A DNA stretch of 59,185 nucleotides from Deltaproteobacteria bacterium Ga0077550 (GTDB taxonomy: Bacteria; Myxococcota_A; Polyangia; Nannocystales; Nannocystaceae), in contig LNFB01000173.1 of NCBI GenBank assembly GCA_001464385.1, positions 1 through 59,185 of the forward strand, read 5' to 3'. Below are positions 17,514 to 24,473 of the stretch, one piece after another. The position numbers were made by a program, and so were the translations under genes. Under the pieces are notes generated by a model that ran no database searches, was not told the DNA's origin, and saw only the letters and a list, made by a program, of their open reading frames with translations. Numbering within the stretch: the first letter of the stretch is position 1; the number at the start of each line of letters is the position of its first letter.

Positions 17514-18478
17514 TGACCAGCAAGGTGCTCGAGTTCGAGCGACCCATCGTCGAGCTCGAGGGCAAGATCCGCGAGCTCAAGCTGTTGTCCTCCAGCAGCG
17601 GCGAGATGGCCGAGGAGATCGAGCGGCTCGAGGAGAAGGCCCGCCAGCTCCAGCGCGAGCGCTTCGCCGCGCTGACGCCGTGGGAGCAGGTCCAGCTGGC
17701 CAAGCACCCCGACCGGCCGTTCACGCTCGACTACCTCGGAGAGCTCTCCACGGAGTTCATGGAGATCCACGGCGACCGCAGCTACTCCGACGACCCCGCG
17801 ATCGTCGGTGGCCCGTGCCGCATCGACGGCCGCGCCGTGATCGCCCTCGGTCACCAGAAGGGCCGCAACACCAAGGAGAACCTCTACCGCAACTTCGGGA
17901 TGGCCCGGCCCGAGGGCTACCGCAAGTCGCAGCGGTTGTTCCGCATGGCGGAGCAGTTCTCGCGGCCGCTGGTGTGCTTCATCGACACCGCGGGCGCGTA
18001 CCCAGGCCTCGGCGCGGAGGAGCGCGGCCAGTCCGAGGCGATCGCGACGTGCCTCGAGATGCTCTCGCGTCTGCGCACGCCGACGATCTCCGTCGTCATC
18101 GGCGAGGGCGGTTCGGGCGGCGCGCTGGCGATCGGGCTGACCGATCGCATCCTGATGCTCGAGCACGCGGTGTACTCGGTGATCTCGCCGCGCGGCTGCG
18201 CGTCGATCCTGTGGAAGGACGCCGAGGCCGAGCAGGCCGCGGCGACCCAGCTCAAGCTGACCGCCCCCGATCTGCTGCGCCTGGGCATCTGCGACGAGGT
18301 CGTGCCCGAGTCGCCCGGCGGGGCGCACCGCGGCCTCACGCAGACGGCCGCGAGCCTCGGCGAGGCGCTGCGTCGCCACATCGAGGAGCTCTGCGCGATG
18401 CCGATCGACGCGCTGCTCGAGGCCCGCTACGAGAAGTTCCGGCGCATCGGTCACCTCGAGCGCGCCCCGTCGTCCTGA
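17513..18478 (+). CDS. accA: Acetyl-CoA carboxylase carboxyltransferase alpha subunit
   Basis: 321 residues from an ATG that shares one base with the miaA stop (TGATG); an AAGGAG site 7 nt upstream supports this start. AccA pairs with AccD to transfer CO2 from carboxybiotin to acetyl-CoA, making malonyl-CoA for fatty acid synthesis. The family pattern is clear: a helical N-terminus with an LxxKIxEL heptad, HGDRSYSDDPAIVGG, GHQKGRNTKENLYRNFGMARPEGYRK, the oxyanion-forming GGSGGALAI, and AVYSVISPRGCASILWKD. No accD is present nearby. Length and motifs are normal. Confidence 0.96.
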   Translation: MTSKVLEFERPIVELEGKIRELKLLSSSSGEMAEEIERLEEKARQLQRERFAALTPWEQVQLAKHPDRPFTLDYLGELSTEFMEIHGDRSYSDDPAIVGGPCRIDGRAVIALGHQKGRNTKENLYRNFGMARPEGYRKSQRLFRMAEQFSRPLVCFIDTAGAYPGLGAEERGQSEAIATCLEMLSRLRTPTISVVIGEGGSGGALAIGLTDRILMLEHAVYSVISPRGCASILWKDAEAEQAAATQLKLTAPDLLRLGICDEVVPESPGGAHRGLTQTAASLGEALRRHIEELCAMPIDALLEARYEKFRRIGHLERAPSS

Positions 18479-18513
18479 GCGGGCCGCGCGAGCCCGGTCC
18501 CTCGAGGTCCCCC

Positions 18514-20661
18514 GTGTTCGAACACGTGCTCACGGTCTGCGCGGTCTGCCTGGGCTTCGCCCTGGTCCGGACGTTGCGTCGCCGCGAGGGCCGCGGCTAC
18601 GCGGCCTGCCTGCTGGGCCTGCTCGGCATCGCCGTCGCGGCGCTGGTGCAGCCGTCCCGGTTCCTCGGCGTGGTCGCGATCGGGCTGTCGATCGCGGCGC
18701 TGGTGGTGCCGCTCGGCCTCGAGATCGTCGCGCGTTGGGCCTTCGGCGCCGGCCGGCTCGGGCTCGCGGTGTCGCTGTTCGGCGCGCGCGCGATGCTGAT
18801 GCCGGGCGCCGGGCTGGGCCGCCAACAGGAGATCCTCCGCGGCCTCGCGCTGCTCGAGCTGCACGGCGTCGATCGGGCGCTGGCCCACTTCCGCGAACTG
18901 GTGAGCGACGCCGAGGGCGGCGAGTCCCTCGTGATCCACGAGCAGATCGTGGCGATGCTCTTCTACGGGCAGCGCTGGGCCGACGGCATCGCGCACTACG
19001 AGGCGCAGTTCCACCCGCGCTACGCGGCGCTGCGACCGGTGCTGGCCCTGGGCCTCTTGCGGGCGTACGGGGAGTCGGGTCGCCTCGAGCACGCCGCCGG
19101 CCTGCTGCGTGCCCTCGAGGAGGGGCCGGTCGGCAGCGATCCGGCCGCGATCGGCTTCGTGTCCCAGGCTCGACTGACGTTCCTCGCCTACGCCGGGGTC
19201 GCGGGGCCGGTGCAGGACGCGTTGACCGAGCCACGTCGTCGCGCGCTGGGCCTCTCGCCCGCGAGCTCGGCCCTGCTGCGGGGCATCGCGCTCGGCCGCG
19301 CCGGCCAGCCCGAGGCCGCGCGCCGCGAGCTGCTGCGCGTCGCCGATGTCGCCGGCGCGTCCGACAATCGCGTCGTCGAGGCCAGCCGCAGCGCGATGGC
19401 GAGCCAGGCCGAGCCGGTGGCGCTCGGCCCCGAGATCGCGCGCTACGCCGACATCGTCGCGCGCCGCCTCGAGGCGTTCCTGCAGGCGGCGCCGCGCCTG
19501 CGCCCGGGGGGCAACGTCTGGCTCGCGCCGACGATGGCGACGGTGATCCTCGTGGTCGAGCTGTGCCGCAACGGCCTCGGCCGCGGCGGCGTCGGGCTGC
19601 TGGATCTCGGGGCCGTCACCGCAGAGCTGTGGCAGGCGGGATCATGGGGCCGCGTCGCGGTCGCGACGATGCTCGCGGGCCAGCCGCTCGCGGCGATCCT
19701 CGACGCGTACGCGCTGTGGGTCGGCGGTCGATTGATCGAGCGCATCCTCGGTCGCGGCCGGCTCCTCGCGGTCGCGCTGGGTGGCGGAGTGCTGGCGATG
19801 CTGGTCGCGGTGCTGCTGCCCGGTGGGGACGGCCCGGCGTCGGGGGCCTCGTTGCTCGCGGTCGCGGTCGCCACCGGCGCGCTGATGCTCCTGCCGCGCG
19901 CGCGCACGCCCGGCATGTCGGCGAGCTTCCGCCGCAGCCTCCTGGTGCCGCTGGCGATCGTGCTCGCGGTCCAGATCGGCGGCGCGCAGGCCGGCGTCTT
20001 CGCCCTCGATGTGCCGCTCGTCGGCCTCTGGTGCGCGGCGCTGTGGGGCGTGCTGCTGGTCGGCATCGTCCCGACCTCGGGCAAGGTCGCGACGCTCGTT
20101 GCGTGGCTCGGCGTCGCGATGCTGGTGCCGGTGGGCCTGGGCACCTTGCAGCTCGTGCGCGAGGACGCCGAGGCGTTCCTCGTCGCGCGCCGGGTCGAGG
20201 CCGAGCACGCGGGGTTCCGCGTGCGGCTGCCGTCCTCCGTGGTCGCGACCGAGGCCCGCCGCGAACCCCACCTCGCGGTGCCAATCGCCGCCGGGTTCGT
20301 CGATGCGCTCGCGCTGCGGGTCGGCGATCTGATCGCGCTGCAGATGGGTCCGCTCGCCGGCAGCGAGCCCCTGCCGCTCGCGCTCGATCCGACGCTGCAC
20401 CACCAGCTCGACGCCGTGCCGACGGACGTCCCCGCGGCGTTCGCCCGGCGCTACGTCGCGCACGGCGGCGACCTCGAGCGGCTGCGGGCGTACCACCTGC
20501 GGCGCAACGGCGAGGACGTGGCGTTGGTGGTGCAGCGGTCCGTCGACGGCGGGCACGCGATCGCGTGGGTGGCCGCGCCGCCCGAGGCGCTCTCGCGCAC
20601 GCCGAACCTGCACGCGGCGATCCTCGCGGACGCCGAGCTCGCGGCGCCGGGCGATCGCTAG
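18514..20661 (+). CDS. Polytopic TPR/rhomboid-like membrane protein (probable pseudoprotease)
   Basis: 715 residues from a GTG with GAGG 6 nt upstream. The N-terminus has two or three membrane segments (about 5-75), then a soluble helical region with TPR-like repeats (about 95-310). Six or so membrane helices follow (about 335-555), then a soluble C-terminal domain of about 160 residues. The second membrane block resembles rhomboid intramembrane proteases: LWQAGSWGRVAVATML, LDAYALWVGGRLIERILGRGRLL, and a loop with GPASGA in place of GASGA. The nucleophile Ser is retained, but the TM6 AHLGG histidine appears lost (LDVPLVGLW), as do the usual His/Asn of TM2. A non-catalytic scaffold is inferred. 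The rhomboid assignment is by pattern only. Confidence 0.55.
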   Translation: MFEHVLTVCAVCLGFALVRTLRRREGRGYAACLLGLLGIAVAALVQPSRFLGVVAIGLSIAALVVPLGLEIVARWAFGAGRLGLAVSLFGARAMLMPGAGLGRQQEILRGLALLELHGVDRALAHFRELVSDAEGGESLVIHEQIVAMLFYGQRWADGIAHYEAQFHPRYAALRPVLALGLLRAYGESGRLEHAAGLLRALEEGPVGSDPAAIGFVSQARLTFLAYAGVAGPVQDALTEPRRRALGLSPASSALLRGIALGRAGQPEAARRELLRVADVAGASDNRVVEASRSAMASQAEPVALGPEIARYADIVARRLEAFLQAAPRLRPGGNVWLAPTMATVILVVELCRNGLGRGGVGLLDLGAVTAELWQAGSWGRVAVATMLAGQPLAAILDAYALWVGGRLIERILGRGRLLAVALGGGVLAMLVAVLLPGGDGPASGASLLAVAVATGALMLLPRARTPGMSASFRRSLLVPLAIVLAVQIGGAQAGVFALDVPLVGLWCAALWGVLLVGIVPTSGKVATLVAWLGVAMLVPVGLGTLQLVREDAEAFLVARRVEAEHAGFRVRLPSSVVATEARREPHLAVPIAAGFVDALALRVGDLIALQMGPLAGSEPLPLALDPTLHHQLDAVPTDVPAAFARRYVAHGGDLERLRAYHLRRNGEDVALVVQRSVDGGHAIAWVAAPPEALSRTPNLHAAILADAELAAPGDR

Positions 20662-20673
20662 CGGGGCACCGCG

Positions 20674-20961
20674 TCACGCCGCGCGGTTCATCGCCTTCGC
20701 GAGCTCGAGGTCGAGCTCGGTCACACCGCCGACGTCATGCGTCCACAGCGTGACGTCGACCTTCGCCCACACGTTGGTCCAGTTCGGGTGGTGGTCGAGT
20801 CGCTCGGCCGCGAAGGCGACCTTGGTCATGAACGCGAACGCGTCGACGAAGCTGGGGAACTCGAACGTGCGGTGCAGGCGGCCCTCGCCGTGGGTCCAGC
20901 CGGGGAGGAGGGGGAGGATCTGCTCGATCGCGGCGGCGGACAGCGGGGTGGGGCGGGGCAT
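20674..20961 (-). CDS. phhB: Pterin-4a-carbinolamine dehydratase
   Basis: 95 residues, typical for this small enzyme, which dehydrates 4a-hydroxytetrahydropterin to regenerate the pterin cofactor of aromatic amino acid hydroxylases. The hallmark motif is present: ERLDHHPNWTNVWAKVDVTLWTHDVGGVTELD, given here as E-x3-H-H-P-N-W followed by the V-x-L-W-T-H-D and T-x-x-D elements. The N-terminal LPGWTHGEGRLHRTFEFPSF segment also matches. No phenylalanine hydroxylase gene is seen nearby, so it may serve a pterin-dependent enzyme elsewhere or molybdopterin metabolism. It is divergent from the FKBP gene and convergent, with a 12-nt gap, to the rhomboid-like gene. Confidence 0.92.
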   Translation of the reverse strand: MPRPTPLSAAAIEQILPLLPGWTHGEGRLHRTFEFPSFVDAFAFMTKVAFAAERLDHHPNWTNVWAKVDVTLWTHDVGGVTELDLELAKAMNRAA

Positions 20962-21124
20962 CCCAGCGAGTCTGTCACGGCGCGAGCCGAGCGAGCGCGC
21001 GGGGCTCGGGCCGCGGCGTCACCTCGTCGGCGACGAACGCATCGAGCGGCCCGCCCGGGGCCCCGCATCGGACGAATTCCCGCGGTCGCAAGGAACCGCC
21101 CCGGCCGAGACATCCGCGGCGACG

Positions 21125-21649
21125 ATGCCGACCCAACGCTCCCGATTCATCCTCGCCCTCGCCTTCGTGCCCGCGTGCGCGCGCGGCCCCGCGGCGCCGA
21201 CGACGAGCGCGCCCGGCCCCGCGAGCTCGCAGCGCGCCGCCGTCGCCGCCGAGGGCCCGCGCCACGCCGCTGGCGAGACGCCGCCCCGCACCCCGCCGCA
21301 GGACGCCGAGCGGACCACGAGCGGCCTCGCATCGATCGTCCTCGTGCCGGGCACGGGGACCGAGCACCCCGCCCGCGGCGCACGCATCCGCGCCCACTAC
21401 ATCGGCTGGACCGCCTCCGACCTCGCGATGTTCGACAACAGCTACGATCGCGGCGAGCCGATCGAGTTCCAGGCCGAGCACGTGATCGAGGGCTGGGGCG
21501 AGATCGTCGGCGCGATGGTCGTGGGCGAGCGCCGACGCGTGTGGATCCCCGAGGCGCTCGCGTACGAGGGGAAGGTCGGGATGCCGGCAGGGATGTTGAT
21601 CTTCGACATCGAGCTGCTGGCGTTCGAGCCGGCGGCGAACGGGGTCTAG
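21125..21649 (+). CDS. FKBP-type peptidyl-prolyl isomerase lipoprotein
   Basis: 174 residues. A short lipoprotein signal (lipobox VPAC, Cys18) is followed by a low-complexity Ala/Pro/Thr linker (about 20-75) and one FKBP domain (about 80-170). Family features seen: GTGTEHPARGARIRAHYIGW, MFDNSYDRGEPIEFQ, VIEGWGEIVGAMVVGERRRVWIPEALAYE, and a terminal strand FDIELLAFE. These surround the hydrophobic pocket that binds proline. It probably helps fold proteins in the periplasm or at the outer membrane. The stop overlaps the 3' end of the convergent small lipoprotein gene by 4 nt. Confidence 0.88.
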   Translation: MPTQRSRFILALAFVPACARGPAAPTTSAPGPASSQRAAVAAEGPRHAAGETPPRTPPQDAERTTSGLASIVLVPGTGTEHPARGARIRAHYIGWTASDLAMFDNSYDRGEPIEFQAEHVIEGWGEIVGAMVVGERRRVWIPEALAYEGKVGMPAGMLIFDIELLAFEPAANGV

Positions 21650-22107
21650 TCGCTGTCCTCGGGGAAACAGTCGTCCCACGGCACGTCGTGCCCCGGCGGG
21701 TCCTGCATGGAGCAGCCGTGCACGATCCCGCTGGGGACGTCGGCGGTGTGGAAGTTCAGCTCCGCGGCATGCATGTGCGCGTAGAGGCCGTCCTCGTCTT
21801 CGACGTAGTCCTGCAGGCACGGCCAGAAGTCCGCGTCGCGATACTTCCGGCGGTTCCCGAGCTCCTCGAAGCAGTCGCGCGAGCGCGTGCCCTCGCCGAA
21901 GACCCACGGGCGATCGGCATCGAACCACTCGCGCGTCGGCGTCGGCATGTCCTTGCGCTCGGCCCTGCGAACGAGGCGGGCGAAGTGCTCGTCGACTTCG
22001 CTGTCGTACGCCGCGAGCATGGCGTCGACGGGGCGGTCGCCGCACGCGGCGAGGAGCAGGGCGGTGCAGGGGGCTCGTAGGTGGAGACCGAGGCGGGTTC
22101 GGGACAT
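21646..22107 (-). CDS. Small lipoprotein, paralogue A
   Basis: 153 residues with a lipoprotein signal peptide (lipobox LAAC, Cys22). The mature part is acidic, aromatic-rich and helical, and contains MLAAYDSEVDEHF, DMPTPTREWFD, SRDCFEEL and KYRDADFWPC. It has no recognised domain. The gene 28 nt upstream encodes a clear paralogue that shares the same motifs in the same order, so the pair arose by tandem duplication. The C-terminal 45 residues differ from the paralogue and contain a conserved-looking GCSMQDPPGHDVPWDDC with two Cys. The function is unknown; probably a periplasm-facing lipoprotein. Confidence 0.75.
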   Translation of the reverse strand: MSRTRLGLHLRAPCTALLLAACGDRPVDAMLAAYDSEVDEHFARLVRRAERKDMPTPTREWFDADRPWVFGEGTRSRDCFEELGNRRKYRDADFWPCLQDYVEDEDGLYAHMHAAELNFHTADVPSGIVHGCSMQDPPGHDVPWDDCFPEDSD

Positions 22108-22135
22108 GGCGGGCGTCTCTGGGATGGGCCGACGG

Positions 22136-22591
22136 TCAATCGTCGGGGTCGAGGTTCCGGCAGCTGCGCCAGTCGAAGAAGCGCTCGATGTCGTCGCCGA
22201 CGCGGGCGCACGCGTCCACCTGCGCCTCCGGGGCGTCGAGGAAGCCGAGGCGCTCGACCACCGTGGGCAGCTGGTCCCGCAGTGAGCCCGGTTCCTCGGA
22301 CTCGTAGACCTCCTGCTCGCACGCCCAGAACGGGTGGTCGCGGTAGCGCTTGCTCTCGCCGGCGTCGACGAGACAGTCGCGACGCTCGGTGCCTGCCTCC
22401 CACGGCCAGTTCGCGCTGTCGTCGAACCATTCGCGAGTGGGGCGGGGCATGTCCTGGCGCTCGTACTCGTCGGCGAGCGCGACGTAGTGGTCGTGGAGGT
22501 AGTCGTCGTAGGCGGCGAGCATGTCCTCGACGGCGTACTCACGGCACGCGGGGAGGAGGAGGAGCGGGAGGATGAGCAGTCGGCGAGTCAT
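22136..22591 (-). CDS. Small lipoprotein, paralogue B
   Basis: 151 residues from an ATG at 22591 with AAGG 7 nt upstream. The very short signal peptide ends at lipobox LPAC (Cys16). The mature protein matches its downstream neighbour over VEDMLAAYDDYLHDHY, DMPRPTREWFDDS, ERRDCL and KRYRDHPFWAC, then diverges into a helical tail with two further Cys (DACARVG and WRSC). Mostly helical and acidic, with no known domain. It is the first gene of the paralogue pair. Upstream, on the same strand, lies the lower-GC toxin/immunity-like pair. Confidence 0.75.
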   Translation of the reverse strand: MTRRLLILPLLLLPACREYAVEDMLAAYDDYLHDHYVALADEYERQDMPRPTREWFDDSANWPWEAGTERRDCLVDAGESKRYRDHPFWACEQEVYESEEPGSLRDQLPTVVERLGFLDAPEAQVDACARVGDDIERFFDWRSCRNLDPDD

Positions 22592-22724
22592 TGGTGAACC
22601 TTGGACCGTGGGATGGGGGATGGTCATGGGGGTCATGGGGGCCTCGCGTCGCTCCGCCGGCCGCCCGTGGCCGAACTTTCGTTTCATCTCACTTGGGGGA
22701 GGCGAGCGACATCGGTCGTCGATG

Positions 22725-23063
22725 TCACTCGTTCACTTCTCCCCGCGCGCGAGTCTCACTTGCGTCCTCCCACGGCGCTGACTTGAGGCAGACAACGATT
22801 GGCATGTCGCAGCGTTCGATGTCACTGGAGCCGTCGAAGTGGACGTGGGCGCCGAGCGTCCCTCGGGCTGCGGTCTTGAGAATCATGGTGGCGAAGTAGA
22901 CCAGTCCGTGGACGTTGCCGTTGATTCGTAGCTCCTCCGAAGACGGCGCTGGTGCCTTCTCGATCTCGAGAAAGAGTAGCGATTTTCCGTCGACGATGCT
23001 CTCGTTCTCAAGCCCGTCGAGTGCTGCAATCGCCTGAAGCAGAATGTCTGTGGTCTTCTTCAT
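22725..23063 (-). CDS. Small immunity-like protein, lower GC
   Basis: 112 residues from an ATG whose first base is the last base of the preceding stop (TAATG), with GGAG 5 nt upstream. The codon use is visibly less GC-rich than its neighbours. The central part, INGNVHGLVYFATMILK, then GAHVHFDGSSD and MPIVVCLK, resembles the layout of Imm32-like polymorphic-toxin immunity proteins (GN-x-x-GL-x-x-x-A, G-x-H-x-H-x-D, then a hydrophobic strand). This is a resemblance recalled from the family, not a database match. Immunity proteins bind and neutralise a co-encoded toxin domain. Its tight coupling to the short upstream frame fits that reading. Confidence 0.6.
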   Translation of the reverse strand: MKKTTDILLQAIAALDGLENESIVDGKSLLFLEIEKAPAPSSEELRINGNVHGLVYFATMILKTAARGTLGAHVHFDGSSDIERCDMPIVVCLKSAPWEDASETRARGEVNE

Positions 23064-23239
23064 TATCTCTCCTCTGGCAGGAAGATGTGTCGGTTGTCGC
23101 TGCTTCGGAAGCTCTCTCGGCCATTCGGCTTCTGCAGAGTGCGGCCACGCTCAAAGTTGAGATGCGGGCCTCCCGGGGAGTGGTTTCCGGTCAATCTGTC
23201 CCCGAGGGACATGGTCACCCTCTCGTGGAACACTCGCAT
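23063..23239 (-). CDS. Short toxin-tip-like reading frame (possible remnant)
   Basis: 58 residues from an ATG at 23239 (a GTG at 23242 is the alternative), with a strong GGAGG 6-9 nt upstream. The product contains SLGDRLTGNHSPGGPHLNFERG and a final SSDNRHIFLPEE. This His/Asn/Gly-rich composition resembles C-terminal tips of polymorphic toxins, but it is too short for a complete known toxin. It overlaps the immunity-like gene by one base. The frame stays open upstream to 23317 and beyond, but there it runs into the end of the TonB-like gene, so no delivery domains are attached. It may be a decayed cassette or a very small effector. Confidence 0.45.
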   Translation of the reverse strand: MRVFHERVTMSLGDRLTGNHSPGGPHLNFERGRTLQKPNGRESFRSSDNRHIFLPEER

Positions 23240-23376
23240 CACCGAAACCCTCCGCCGGAGGCCGAAGAACGCAGAATCGACCCAACGGCCGATTCTCGCG
23301 TCGACGTCACTTGTCACCGTGCCGTGACCATCGCCGCGCAGAACATCGTCGCGACCCGCGACGCGACGCCCGCACC

Positions 23377-24384
23377 CTACCGCTGATACCGAAAGATCCG
23401 GCTCGACCCGTTGAACTCGAAGATGAACCCGAAGCTGAACTCGATCAGCCCCGTCCGCGCGTCCACCAACCCCGGCGGCGGGTTCGCGAACGGGGCGGCC
23501 GTGCGCACCGCGTGGATCGCCTCCTCGTCGAGGTAGTCGATGTCCGACGAACCATCGAGGCGCACGCGGTTCAGGCTGCCATCCGGGTTCAGCGAGATGA
23601 TGAGCCGCGTCTTGCGGGTGCGCGTGCCGTAGCGGCGACCGTCCGGATCGTTCGCGGCGTGGACGACCTCGGGGTGCCAGTGCTGGGAGATGCCGTTGCG
23701 CACGCGGTTGAAGAACGAGGCGAACTTCCACCGCTTCGAGTCGACGTTGGTCTCGTCGTCCTGGATCGCTCCGTCGTCGATGTCGTCGTGCGAGCCGGGG
23801 TTGCCGATCGCATCGAGCAGGGCCTTGCGCGTGCCGGGCGATCCCGACGGCGACGGCGGCGGCACATGGCCGCGCCGATTCGGCAGCTCGCCGCGATCGT
23901 CGGGGTCGATCGGATCGTCGTCGGCCCCCGCGTCGTTGCTCGGCGTGCTCGGCAAGAGCGGCAGCGCCTGGGGCTCGGCCGGGTTCGGCGGCGCCTCGGT
24001 GGCCTTGCCGTCGCGCCCCTCGTTGCCCCGCGGCGTCGCGGTCGCCCCCGGCTTCGGCTGCACGTTCGGCGCCCGCGTCGGCCGATCCGTGCGGTTGTCG
24101 AACTCGGACACGTACGGCGTCTCGCGCTCGGGGGCTCGCTCGTCCTGCACGCGATCGAGCTGCACCAGCTTGCCCGGCGGCTGCGCCGGGTTGTCCTCCT
24201 CCGGAGGCTCCTCGTCCGCCTCGAGCAGGGCGACCTCCATGATGCGGTCGGTCTTGGGCAGCGTGCGCCCGCCCCACGCCCAGCCGAGGACCTCGTTGCC
24301 CAGGGGCCAGAGCGCGACGTGCATCAGGGCCGACGCCACGATGACGGCGACCAGCATGACGGCACGTGGGGACTCGTCACGCAT
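23377..24384 (-). CDS. TonB-family energy-transducer-like protein
   Basis: 335 residues from the ATG at 24384 (a GTG at 24399 is in frame). The N-terminus has a short cytoplasmic stretch and one membrane helix (about 8-28). A long Pro/Glu/Asp/Arg-rich periplasmic region follows (about 50-185). The C-terminal domain (about 220-330) has the TonB/TolA fold pattern: TRLIISLNPDGSLNRVRLDGSSDIDYLDEEAIHAVRTAAPF and a final strand pair. TonB proteins carry proton-motive energy from an inner-membrane motor to outer-membrane receptors. Motor subunits are not nearby. The closing FIFEFNGSSRIFRYQR segment is longer than classic TonB. A role in the gliding or envelope systems of myxobacteria is possible. 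Confidence 0.8.
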   Translation of the reverse strand: MRDESPRAVMLVAVIVASALMHVALWPLGNEVLGWAWGGRTLPKTDRIMEVALLEADEEPPEEDNPAQPPGKLVQLDRVQDERAPERETPYVSEFDNRTDRPTRAPNVQPKPGATATPRGNEGRDGKATEAPPNPAEPQALPLLPSTPSNDAGADDDPIDPDDRGELPNRRGHVPPPSPSGSPGTRKALLDAIGNPGSHDDIDDGAIQDDETNVDSKRWKFASFFNRVRNGISQHWHPEVVHAANDPDGRRYGTRTRKTRLIISLNPDGSLNRVRLDGSSDIDYLDEEAIHAVRTAAPFANPPPGLVDARTGLIEFSFGFIFEFNGSSRIFRYQR

Positions 24385-24399
24385 CGGGGCGTGACCCAC

Positions 24400-24405
24400 A
24401 GTATA
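24400..24405 (-). promoter_or_regulatory. -10-like TATACT upstream of the TonB-like gene
   Basis: TATACT on the minus strand ends 15 nt before the ATG at 24384 and abuts the alternative GTG at 24399. A start of transcription near 24393 would favour the ATG. No good -35 is visible. Confidence 0.35.
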
Positions 24406-24473
24406 CAGGCTCGCCCCCGCGGGGCCCGTCGGCCCATCCCGAACAGCGTCGAGGCGGGGGGAGGGGCGACGCC

